Shown here: positions 20,791 through 29,740 of the stretch, in pieces | Position numbering within the stretch: the stretch's first letter is position 1 | How the letters are laid out: each line of letters opens with the position of its first letter | Source: Closterium sp. NIES-65 | Taxonomy: Eukaryota; Streptophyta; Zygnematophyceae; Desmidiales; Closteriaceae | Length of the DNA stretch: 64,000 nucleotides | Reading direction: 5' to 3' | Assembly: GCA_948144175.1 (NCBI GenBank) | Contig: CANXME010002317.1 | Coordinates: 1,116,001 to 1,180,000 of the forward strand | Position numbers and translations under genes: made by a program | The notes under the pieces: generated by a model | What the model was told of the DNA's origin: nothing | Seen by the model: the letters and a program-made list of their open reading frames with translations, nothing else | The model's database searches: none

Positions 20791-23653
20791 GCCCGGATCT
20801 TCCCCCTTTTCTGAAGCCCCTTGCTTTCTCGTACGACACCAGCGTCGGCCATGCCTCTCTTGGTTCCCCCACTTTGTTACAGGGGTATAGCGTGGGGTGA
20901 TCTGCTTCCTTCACCGGCACAGCCATCCTGCCTGGTTCCAGTATGTCATCCACTCGCCGCGCCCTTGGCCGCTCCATCCGTGATAGCTGGTACCTCAGAG
21001 CCGCTTCTGGCACTACGTTTTGCCAGTACCTCCTTGGCCGATGTGACCTGCTCCCATTTTGCGCCGCATCCCATGCCACCCCTGCCCCCAGCTCCTCTGT
21101 AATTTCGGCGTTGGCTGCTTGTATCGCCGGGTGAGGGTTGTCGGCTAGGTCCACGTTCTCAATGATGTAGGCCACCTCCCCTTGCCGCTTCTTGATCATT
21201 TTTAGCACCCGCACCAGATCTCTGAACTGCGTGCTCCTCTCATCTCCCATGCCTCTACCCTTTCCTGCACGCGATAGCCCCTGGCAACTCCATCCCGCGA
21301 TTACCAGATCGATCCGTCCCCATTGCGCCAGCATACTATCGTCGATCTCCTCCGCCCCGCGGCACAACCATTCAGCCCCCCGTTCCGCCGCATCTTCCAT
21401 CAGCTGTTCAGGATATCTAGCCTTCAGCAGCTTCACGTGGTGCCAGGCCATCAGGTTTGCGTTGCCGTCGTTGTCGACGTATAGGTACTTGGCCACCGAG
21501 TGGCCTGACTTCAGCACCGCTGCTAGCCCTGTGGCTATTCCCCCGTACAGTTCTAGGATCACCAGCGGCTTCTGCAGCGCTCTCAGGTTTAGCACCGGCT
21601 CTCGGAGATTATCGCTGGCCCCCCAGATCTCCTCATACTGCTTCCTGGCTACCTCCATTTGTCCCATCTCCTTCCATGTCCGGATGCTCAGCTCTTCTTC
21701 CAGCGGCTTCTCTGTGGCCTGGTAGGCCTCTCTCGGTTCCCTCCTGATGAATTGCACCGGTAGCTCCGCCAGCTCACCATCGTTCTCCCAGTATGTAGCA
21801 CGGTACTTCAGCCGTTCTTCCCACATGCAGATGGTAGTACCAATGGTGAATAGGTACTCCACCCCCAGCAGCAAGTCATAATCTTCCGATGTCGAGATCC
21901 CACAATGCATCCGCACGATACACTCCTCCTGGTGCCCCGGCCGTATCACAATCTCCACCGTACTCCGTGTTTTCGGCATCCACTTAGCTGTACCTCCCTC
22001 AGCTGTCATCAGCAGGTAGCCCTCCGATATGACTCGGTCCTCTCGATCCAACCCCAGCAGCCTTGCCATGGGCGCCCCGATCAGCACGTTGTGAGCTCCA
22101 GTGTCCACGATCGCCTGCTTGACTTTGACGCCTCCAATGCTCATCACTCCTGGTTCCACCACTAGCACAGATGGCTGACATGCCATCCTCTCCAGAGGAT
22201 GACGTCGCGCAGCCCCAGCAGCCCTTTCCTCGTTGGTGTCTCTCCTTGGCCCTCGCTCCCGTACTGGGGTTTCTTGTGGGAAATATCGACACCGTGCTCG
22301 TAGTCCCATTTCATCCCTCTCTCTCACTGGTCGGGCCATCAGTGCGAAACTGGCCTCGCTTCCCTCGTCTTTCTCCTCATCGGTTCGCGCTAGCATAGCA
22401 TTTCCCTTCGGCTCTGATCCAGACATCTCTTCCAGCTGCCTTTGTAGTCGGGCAATCTGCGCTTTGACCTCTTCGGGATCTCTTCGCGACCTCCCTTCCC
22501 TTCGGGTTGCATAGCAGTCCTTCCCTTGGTGCCCCTTTCTACCGCAACGGTCACAGGTAGGCGCCTCAGGGCAGTCCCTCCTCAGATGCTCCTCGCTCCC
22601 ACAGGTGGAGCACGCCGGGGGGTTACGACATTCTCGCCGCAGGTGTCCCAGCTGGCCGCAGTTATGGCAGCGTCGCTCTTCTCCCGGCCCACGTGGTGGC
22701 TTCTCCCGTTCCGCTGGTGTGGCTGCCCAGGCTGGCCTCCTTCTCTCACTCCCCCTTTCAGCCGTTGTTTCAATCTCGCATAGCCTTCGCCCCACCTCCA
22801 CCCGTTTCACCACTTCATACACCTCTTTCAGCGTAGCTCGCGCTCCCATTTTGAAGACCCGAACCGCTACATCTCGTCGCAGCTCGTAGTGCAATCCATT
22901 TAGGAACTTGCTGACCAACCGACTCGAGTCGTGGCAGCTCATGTCTTCCGCTAGTTCCACCAGCCGACCGTAGTAGGCCAATAGCGATTCTCCTATGCGA
23001 CGACGGAATTCTCTGAATTCCGCCACCCTTTCTGGCGTCTGCGTCGGGAATTGATCTTCCAGCAGCGCCAAAAAACGAGTGGTCGGATCTCTCTCTCCTG
23101 GTGCTGCCCGCGCGGTCCATTCCAGCAGTTCCCTCCGACTGAGCCGATAGAAGGTCTCCGCTTCGCCTGTAAGAGTGTTCGCGAGACCTCTGAAGAATTC
23201 CTCCGGGTCCAGCCGATCTCTTTCCCATCGAGCTCTCAGGTTATCCAGCTGCATCACGTAGTTCTTAACCGTTGGACCTCGCCGCATATCACCAGAGAAG
23301 CGTTCTGGGACTTCGATCTTTGGCAGGAGTGTGTACTTCCACCGCTGCGCAAAGGCGTCTTCTTGCCATGACGCGCTCCGCTGGTAAGAGCCAGTCGGTC
23401 GTCCTTCCTCTGCATCTCGCATCGGTCGTCCTTCCGATCGCGCATCCTTCTTCACTGCTTCCGCGGATCCCCGCTCTCCGCCTTCAGGCCGATTCACTCC
23501 TTCCGCTTCCCGCCTTGGCGAGCCATCGTCTCGAGCTTCGTTAGCCCTCGTGTCGGTGCCCTCGTTCATCATGCCCGACTGTTTCTTCACCGTAGCCTCC
23601 GCGCTCTCGCTTTCCGTTTCTTCGAAGTATTCCGTCCCGCCCCTTGTGCGCAT
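20696..23653 (-). CDS. Element E Gag-protease-DNMT3-like cytosine methyltransferase
   Basis: ATG at 23653 opens 985 residues. A retrotransposon Gag domain spans about 115-290. Three CCHC zinc knuckles sit at 329-342, 348-361 and 367-380. A retropepsin-like protease has VDTGA at 516-520. Residues about 697-950 form a cytosine-5 methyltransferase: motif I LELYGGIATGL (700-710), motif IV AGWSCQGLSRAG with the catalytic Cys at 790, motif VI ENV (832-834) and motif VIII SHRPRRYWQN (870-879). The IATGL and HRxRYxWxN wording is characteristic of DNMT3/DRM-type enzymes. The usual Pro before the catalytic Cys is Ser here. The last about 35 residues are out of frame: the methyltransferase end lies in the overlapping Pol frame, +1 relative to this one. 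Expected role: methylate the element's own cDNA or its target chromatin in the nucleus. Confidence 0.9.
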   Translation of the reverse strand: MRTRGGTEYFEETESESAEATVKKQSGMMNEGTDTRANEARDDGSPRREAEGVNRPEGGERGSAEAVKKDARSEGRPMRDAEEGRPTGSYQRSASWQEDAFAQRWKYTLLPKIEVPERFSGDMRRGPTVKNYVMQLDNLRARWERDRLDPEEFFRGLANTLTGEAETFYRLSRRELLEWTARAAPGERDPTTRFLALLEDQFPTQTPERVAEFREFRRRIGESLLAYYGRLVELAEDMSCHDSSRLVSKFLNGLHYELRRDVAVRVFKMGARATLKEVYEVVKRVEVGRRLCEIETTAERGSERRRPAWAATPAEREKPPRGPGEERRCHNCGQLGHLRRECRNPPACSTCGSEEHLRRDCPEAPTCDRCGRKGHQGKDCYATRREGRSRRDPEEVKAQIARLQRQLEEMSGSEPKGNAMLARTDEEKDEGSEASFALMARPVRERDEMGLRARCRYFPQETPVRERGPRRDTNEERAAGAARRHPLERMACQPSVLVVEPGVMSIGGVKVKQAIVDTGAHNVLIGAPMARLLGLDREDRVISEGYLLMTAEGGTAKWMPKTRSTVEIVIRPGHQEECIVRMHCGISTSEDYDLLLGVEYLFTIGTTICMWEERLKYRATYWENDGELAELPVQFIRREPREAYQATEKPLEEELSIRTWKEMGQMEVARKQYEEIWGASDNLREPVLNLRALQKPLVILELYGGIATGLAAVLKSGHSVAKYLYVDNDGNANLMAWHHVKLLKARYPEQLMEDAAERGAEWLCRGAEEIDDSMLAQWGRIDLVIAGWSCQGLSRAGKGRGMGDERSTQFRDLVRVLKMIKKRQGEVAYIIENVDLADNPHPAIQAANAEITEELGAGVAWDAAQNGSRSHRPRRYWQNVVPEAALRYQLSRMERPRARRVDDILEPGRMAVPVKEADHPTLYPCNKVGEPREAWPTLVSYEKARGFRKGGRSGHGIRSGTWSMGRAYGSREGAGHGIPGRRNSL

Positions 23654-23682
23654 ACTATCACCACCGATGATTGTTTGTATGT

Positions 23683-24261
23683 GAAAAGCTAACCGTGCTT
23701 ACTCACATCTACGCAATAAACCTACTTACATCTTCATCAGCAATCACCTACGTTTGTTATGGCCTGTCAAATCCTTCACGCGATTCTTGCTGCAATCACA
23801 TGAGTAAAACAGAACATACAAACAATGCAGAGAACTATGCCGTACCCCCTTATATCCTAGCCTGCGTCCTCCCCCCTCCCTTACTGCTACTCCAAAGAAA
23901 CCCTTCGAAGGGATGACTTCCGCCGTAGTGAAAGAACAATTTCCCCCTCCTCTCTCCACCACCACTTAGCCGCCCACAGCTTGACCTCCAGCTCGTGCCT
24001 GCAAATCCAGCTGGCTCGGGCATTCATCCTGCAAGAAAGCAAACATGCATACAGCACACGAAAATAAAGAGCTCCCTCCAGCTGTCCCCGCACCATCTCC
24101 CCATGCGTCTATTGGCTGACTTGGCAGCCCAATATCGCCCATCCATCACACCAGCCTCGGTCCCAGTCCCCGATACCTCTTCACTCGACAACCTGTACAA
24201 ATATACAGTATATACACATTCTCCGTACTCGTAACCTTATCTGCCTCCTGATATTGCGACA
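23683..24261 (-). repeat. Element E LTR subsegment L, outer copy (about 579 bp)
   Basis: On the minus strand it starts TGTCGCAATATC at the right terminus, next to the GATG duplication, and ends GCTTTTCA just before the Gag leader (CATACAAACAATC). It matches 16520-17097 almost throughout but lacks segment S in front of it. No standard TGG primer site immediately follows, although TGGTGATAG occurs about 18 bases further in. Confidence 0.75.
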
Positions 24262-25891
24262 GATGCGCCGCATACCTGACTGCAAACGGCCACAGAAAAT
24301 GGGGGGCAGCCGCATGCATCATAGACGTACGAGCGACGTCCATGACCATGCCAATGCGGCGCTCTGCAATCCCATTTTGCTGCGGTGAGTCCGGAAGCGT
24401 GAAGGTCTGACGGATGCCTCGCGCACGACAGTAGGCACGCAGAAGGCCAGAGGAGAACTCTCCGCCCCTGTCCGAGTGCAGACGCAACACAGGAAAGTCC
24501 GAGCCAAAGCTCTGCCTGAGCTCGAGACGAGCTGCGCGGATCAAGTCGATCAGCACCTCAGTGACATCACCCTTGCTGCGCAAGGGGAAGAATGTGGTGT
24601 AACGCGAGTAGTCGTCAACCACCAACAGGAAGTAGCGCTCGTGACCGAGTCCACGGACGCGGGCAGGGCCCCACACGTCCATGTGAAGCGTCTGCAATGG
24701 AGCCTCTGTCGGAGGAAACTGGGAGGAGTGAGGGGCAGCACGCTGGCGCCCCTCGACACAGGGGACACAGGCAGGGCCAGGGCCCTGAGGAAGGGGAGGG
24801 AGGGACCGGGGAAGACCAGACACAAGAAGACGGGAGGCCATGCCTCTGAGCCGAAGCAGAGAGGGGTGACCCAGGCGGTGGTGCCAGAGGAGAGTCTCGT
24901 GAGACAGGCGACGACACGAACAGGGGGCAGACTCAGGACCAGACCTGGACGCTGCAGCAAACACCTGACCTGACGAGGGGACCCTACCAGACTCAGTAAC
25001 TGGAGGAGAAGCAGTGGTCAGTGTGTACAGGCTCGACCCTGGCTGACGTGTAAACGTAGCCAGGTGACGACCCGTGCTAGCCTCTGAGCAGTGCGTCACT
25101 CGCTGACGAGCAGGGGTGAACTGGTGGACTCCCGCATCCTGTAGGTCAGCACCACTCACCAAGTTCGTAGAGAACGAGGGGAGGTAGAGACCAGACAGGG
25201 TGCCAGAGGGAGCCGCCGGACACGGGAGGACTGTGGAGAAGCGAGACAGAACAGGACCCCCAGAGGGGTCAGCCAGGGACACCGCAACCGGCCAACTAAG
25301 CGGCGTGAGTGTGGTGCGGTCCCGAAAGAAGAAGCGAGACGCTACGGAGTCAAGGGTGAAGGTGTGGGAGGCCGAAGCCGACGCAGTACCTGAGAGCGCA
25401 GACTCACTAGTACCTGAGAGAGTAGCCTCACCAGTACCTGAGAGCACAAACGCACTAGCACCTAGAGCAGAAGCCTCGCTGGCACCTAGAGCAGTAGTAC
25501 CAATGCCCGGGTCGGGCGGGAAACACCGGTTACAGTCACCCTCATCACTAATGGTCACAGCATACATAGCAGCAAGGAGAGCATCAAAGTCAAGATCAAA
25601 GATAACTACACCAGCCCTAGACAGCTCTCCCCAGCGGGGGATCTCTGCGGCCTCCGGGAACTGCTGGCGCCAAGCGTCCGTCAGGCGGCCAAAGCAGCGC
25701 TGGGCGGTGTGGGTACCCCCACACTGCTCTCCAGCGCGGTCGCCAGTGCGAAGAACGTAGATGCAGGGACCAAAACCCCCACCACGCTGACGCTGCGTGT
25801 ACCACTCATGGAGCTGCTGAGGGGTAGGGACGTCGCGAGAACGCTGCTGCTGCTGCTGGCGCTGACCACCCCCAGTGCTGCTCCGCTGCAA
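24262..25891 (-). CDS. Element D: Gag C-terminus, protease and integrase N-terminal part
   Basis: The minus-strand frame runs from 25891 into the element E insertion. It reads the Gag Cys/His motif (C-x13-C-x3-H-x4-C at 25694-25765), an EIPRWGELSRAG block, a protease in which the usual DSGAS reads DSVAS (about 25345, Gly to Val, probably inactivating), the pre-integrase zinc region (LLWHHRLGHPS and CVPCVEG) and integrase. The integrase keeps its catalytic blocks (HMDVWGP, SDRGGEF, NGIAERRIG). At 24262 the frame enters E and ends in its LTR, giving a spurious chimeric tail. Gag N-terminus is in a different frame because of G-tract length change. Confidence 0.85.
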
Positions 25892-27072
25892 AGTGCCACC
25901 CCGACCACCTCCACCACCGCCACCCCCGCCTCCGCCTCCACCGCCCCCGCCTCCGCCTCCATCGCCGCCGCCTCCGCCACCTCCGCTCCCACCACCACCG
26001 CCGCCGCTACCCCCGCCTCCACTGCCGCCACTAGCACCCCCACCCCCGCCACCACCTCCACCGCCACCCCCACTCCCTCCGCCGCCTCCACCGCCCCCGC
26101 CTCCGCCTCCATCGCCGCCGCCTCCGCCACCTCCGCTCCCACCACCACCGCCGCCGCTACCCCCGCCTCCACTGCCGCCACTAGCACCCCCACCCCCGCC
26201 ACCACCTCCACCGCCACCCCCACTCCCTCCGCCGCCTCCACCTCCACCTCCACCGCCCCTGCTGGCTCCACCCGCTCCCTTGCCCCCCTTGCCCTTGCCA
26301 GAGCAACGTCTCCCGCTAGGGGCAGACGCCGCACCGACCGACTCGAGACCAACGAGGTCGGCCGCAGCAGCAGAGGCGACAGAGGGCAGGAGAGGGGAAG
26401 GAGAACACCCCTCAAAGATGGGGGCGCGGGGGTCACCTCGAGAGGCTCCTACAGCGACTATGCTCTTCTCCGCCGCTAGGAGGGCCTTCTCGAGGCTGTC
26501 GACTGTGAGGGTGGTGGGACAGACCGCGAGGAAGTGGTCCCGGACTACACGAAGGGAGTCAGGGAGGCGAGTGACTAAAAATTAGAGAGTGATGTACATG
26601 GGGGGGGGGGGTTCTTGGCGCAGAAGTCAGCAGGAAGCGCAGCGCGGTAGCGAGTGTCACTAGTGCGGAGGTGCGTAATGAGATCAGCGACAGTGGGAAA
26701 GGCGGCAAGGTCAGGGAAGAGGAAGGGGAGCATGAGGCGGCTCAGTGCAGCAGTGGCAGGGGAGGAGTAGCGCGCAACTACAGCGTCGTACAAGGTCTGG
26801 GCACTCTTGTACTGGCTAAAGTGCGCGCGCTCAGCGGTAGGCAGGTGGCGACGCACAGCAAGACGTGCAGCAGCATCGCGTGTGGCCCACTGTGAGCGAA
26901 CAGTGGCGTCAGCATCAGCATCAGGGGCAGGGACGGCGCCAGAGGTGAGGTTAAAGAGGGAAAGACCGTTTGCCCTATCGCACTGTAGGAATAGCTGCAG
27001 GTCGTCGACCCAGACCTCAAAGTCAATGGCACGACCCTCAGCGTCATAAGCTAGGACACTAGGGGTAGCCAT
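25892..27072 (-). pseudogene. Element D Gag with expanded glycine tract
   Basis: ATG at 27072 (MATPSVLAY) starts a capsid-like Gag with the blocks VVARYSSPATAALSRL and VADLITHLRTSDTRYRAAL. The frame breaks at the poly-C (plus: G) run near 26605, where sister L reads NPPPPMYITLYY. The following part, read in another frame, carries the FEGCSP block and then roughly 170 residues of nearly pure glycine (about 25920-26270). That tract contains a 150-bp tandem duplication (unit about 25941-26090, repeated at 26091-26240). Confidence 0.8.
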
Positions 27073-27325
27073 GGCTGCAGCCAGCGATCTCACTAGACAG
27101 GACGGGTCGGGGAGCACAGCAGCACAGCAAACACGGCAGCTCGGCCGGCCCAGCAGCTACAGCAGCACCTCGGCACCAGCGGCTCGGCTCCTTGGGCGGC
27201 TCGGGTGGCTCGGGCGGCTCGGGCGGCTGGGGCGGCTCGGGCGGCTCGGGCGGCTCGGGCGGCTTGGGCGGCTCGGGCAGCTCGGGGGCTCGGGCCGTCA
27301 GCGGCACAGGCGGCTCCTGCGGATC
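27073..27325 (-). other. Element D leader remnant with GGCGGCTCG repeats; 5' LTR lost
   Basis: A GC-rich leader with about ten near-identical units of GGCGGCTCGG (27190-27285), like the leaders of L and M. It ends at about 27325 where sequence typical of a copia 3' untranslated region (element F) starts. Both D's 5' LTR and F's 3' LTR are absent, so a deletion joined the two elements here. Confidence 0.6.
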
Positions 27326-28404
27326 TCAAGACAAGAAGCAAAGCAAGCTCATGGTGGATCTCAAGGACACCACACAAATTCTGAGCATAAGCAAGCGGCC
27401 ACAAGGCCAGTTCAAGAGAGTACACAATATATAACGGCAATTGCAAACAGAACAAGCACCACTACAGCAAGCGCGTGCCTACCTCAACAAGCCCTAGCTG
27501 CAAGGAAAACTTGTGGTGGTCACTAGGCGCCAAGGCCTTGGTAAAGACGTCAGCAGTGTTGGCCTCTGAGGCCACAGGGTCCAAGCGTGTCTGGCCGCGT
27601 CGCTGTAGCTCTCGCAGGAGAAAGTACCTCACATCAATATGCTTCACTTTGCTTTCCAGTCAAGGCTCTCGACACAAGAGGATCATGGCCTTATTGTCAG
27701 CGTACAAGGTCAGCGCAGAGCGAGTGTGGGAGTACGACGGCTTATGCTGGCTTTGCTAGCTTGCCTAGACTTTATTATGCTATATCTAGCTTGAGTTTTA
27801 TTTATCATGCATAGATATGCTTGATTTCCTAGGTTAGGTGCATTCCTATATTTTATTTTAGTTATAGCACCGAACCAGGTTACGTGTACCGAACTCAAGC
27901 CTATTCGGTTTCCACCGAATTGCTTTCTATTGAGTTCGAGAAGGTTCTGTTCGGGACGCTTCGCGACCCTCAGAACATTCGCGTAACACCGGGGTAACTA
28001 GCCTTGTGTCGAGACTATATATAGCCTCGTGTTGTACCCAGGTGAATCATTCAATTCAATTCAAACTCTCTTTCCTGAGCTCGATCCTAGATCCTAACAG
28101 CGAGGCCGGCCAATAAGGTCGGTGAGCAAGAAGGTCAATCAGCGAAGCTCCTGTGCCGCCATGGCACCAGCGTAGATCTCCGCTTCTGCACTGGACGAAG
28201 CCACAAACGATGACCGTGTGGACCTCCACTATACGGCACCAGCACCCAGACTGAAATAGTAACCCTGAGTCGAACGCTGGGTCTCTGCGTCGTCAGCGTA
28301 GGAAGAGTCGTAGTGACCGGTCAACTCAACTCGTTGTGTCCCTCCAAGCACAAGCCCCATACCTGATGTAGTCGCCAGGTACTTCGCCACCCTCATAGCA
28401 GAAG
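27326..28404 (-). pseudogene. Element F: RNase H and 3' end of a copia element, split by a solo LTR
   Basis: On the minus strand, 28404-28230 reads the RNase H catalytic block (MRVAKYLATTSGMGLVL, TGHYDSSYADDAETQRSTQGY). After the solo LTR at 27725-28099 it resumes with the RNase H C-terminus (MKHIDVRYFLLRELQRRG, ANTADVFTKALAPSDHHKF) to a stop near 27462. The 27326-27461 stretch is its 3' untranslated part without an LTR. Upstream RT is missing. Confidence 0.75.
27725..28099 (+). mobile_element. Solo LTR, 375 bp, with TATA box
   Basis: It starts TGTGGGAGTACGACGG, ends ATCCTAACA, and is flanked by a perfect 5-bp duplication GCGAG (27720-27724 and 28100-28104). A TATATATA box lies at 28016-28023. 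It is AT-richer than its surroundings. A related copy lies in the opposite orientation at 37898-38236. No internal sequence of this family is in the window. The plus orientation is set by the TATA box lying in the second half, upstream of the putative transcript start. Confidence 0.85.
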
Positions 28405-29740
28405 CAAAAGGGGCACAAGGCGAGTTCAAGAGTTCACAGAAGTATATATAAAGCGTGCAAACAAAGCAATCAGAGAACTCAAGACTACGTAAGGCGGGAA
28501 CTTGTGTCAACGGGACCTAAATGCACACAAGACCTCTAGTGGTCACAAGGCGAAAGTGCCTTGGTGAAGATGTCTACAGCGTTGGCCTCGGACTCCACAA
28601 AGGCGAAGCGAGCATGTCCACGCCTCTGCAACTCTCGCAAAAGAAAGTACATGACGTTGATGTGCTTCACTCTGCTCTCCAGTCGCGGCTCTCGACAGAG
28701 CCGGGAGGGGGAACAGCGTCAACGTAGGTGCCTGTGGATCGCCAAGACGCCAACTCTGAGTCCATGGCCGCTTTCCACTGAGAGGCCCAATCCCCTGACA
28801 TTGCCTCACGGTACGTGCGAGGAGTCGGTATGTCAAGGGCGTCGGGGTCTCCCTCTGGGGAAAGCAGCATGGCATAGAGAGAGGGGGAAGAGGCTGCCAG
28901 GAACTCCAGCTCAAACTGCGCGAGACACACTTGACGGAACAGGACCAGGGGGGGGAGGGGTGGGGGTACCGGACGAGCGGTAGCAGGGGGAAGAGAGGGT
29001 GCGAGGAGGGGGGGAGGGGGAACCGGGAGACCTCGACAGGGGCACCGAGTGTAGTAGGACACTGACTCGACGAACCGGACGTCACGGGAGTCTAGGAACT
29101 GGTGGAGAGGCGGGTGGTAAAAGGACCAGTCGGCTGAGGCTATTGGGAAACCAAGGAAGACATAGAGGACGGCGCGAGCCGAGAGCTTGTCCGCAGAGGT
29201 GTCGCGGACAAGCCCAAGGCAGCCCCAAACACGAAAGGCTGACCCAACACCAAGGGACCCGGTCCAAAGATTGGTCGGAGAAGCCTCTGGCCGCGAGACG
29301 CACGGCTGGAGGTTCAGCTGGTGAGCGGCGTAGCGAACCGCGTAGGGCCGCAGAAAATGAGGCGCTCGGGCATGAATCATGGACGTGCGGGCGATGTCCA
29401 TGACCAAGCCAATGCGGCGCTCAGCAACCCCATTCTGCTGTGGGGACTCCGGCAGCGTCCAGGACTATACGATGCCCTATTTGCCGCAGAATCCGCCAAG
29501 AATGCCTGAGCAAAACTCACCCCCACGGTCAGAGTGGAGACAGGAGACACAACGGCCACGAGTGCCCTCAGTGGCTAGAAGCCACTGGATCAGCGTAGAT
29601 GTCCCCTCGGACTACTTCGCGAGAGGAAACACCGTGGTGTACCTGGAGAAGTTGTCGACGACCACCAGAAAGTAGCGCTCCCTCTCATGTCCCTGCGTAG
29701 GTGCAGGGCCCCAAACATTCAGGTGGAGTGTGTGGAAGAG
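28405..29740 (-). pseudogene. Element G: internally deleted copia (integrase, linker, RT start, RNase H end)
   Basis: From 29740 downward: integrase from the HLNVWGP block through SDRGGE-like sequence and NGVAERRIG to about 29050, a short proline-rich linker without the Gly/Ala repeats, and the first part of reverse transcriptase to the VDAVPPPG block at about 28695. A direct jump then leads into the RNase H C-terminus (RLESRVKHINVMYFLLRELQRRG) and 3' untranslated sequence to 28405. The RT catalytic core and most of RNase H are deleted. Both LTRs are missing. Confidence 0.75.

Larger units (their letters stand above)
16300..24261 (-). mobile_element. Element E: Ty3/gypsy retrotransposon encoding a DNA methyltransferase
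   Basis: A 7962-bp minus-strand insertion in the integrase gene of D, flanked by a 4-bp duplication GATG (16296-16299 and 24262-24265). Excising E and one GATG rejoins the D integrase sequence. Internal coding order is Gag, three zinc knuckles, protease, DNMT3-like methyltransferase, RT, RNase H, integrase. Domain order (integrase after RNase H) marks it as gypsy. Its terminal repeats are unusual: the 798-base LTR appears once in full near the left end, while its two subsegments are found singly at the outer ends (see Findings). Retrotransposons carrying DNMTs have been described from charophyte algae and dinoflagellates; this copy fits that class. Confidence 0.9.

Noticed and set aside
16300..24261. 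E as two separate gypsy insertions or a tandem pair
   Set aside because: Only one pair of GATG duplications exists at the outer ends and the internal region is present once, so a single permuted insertion is simpler.
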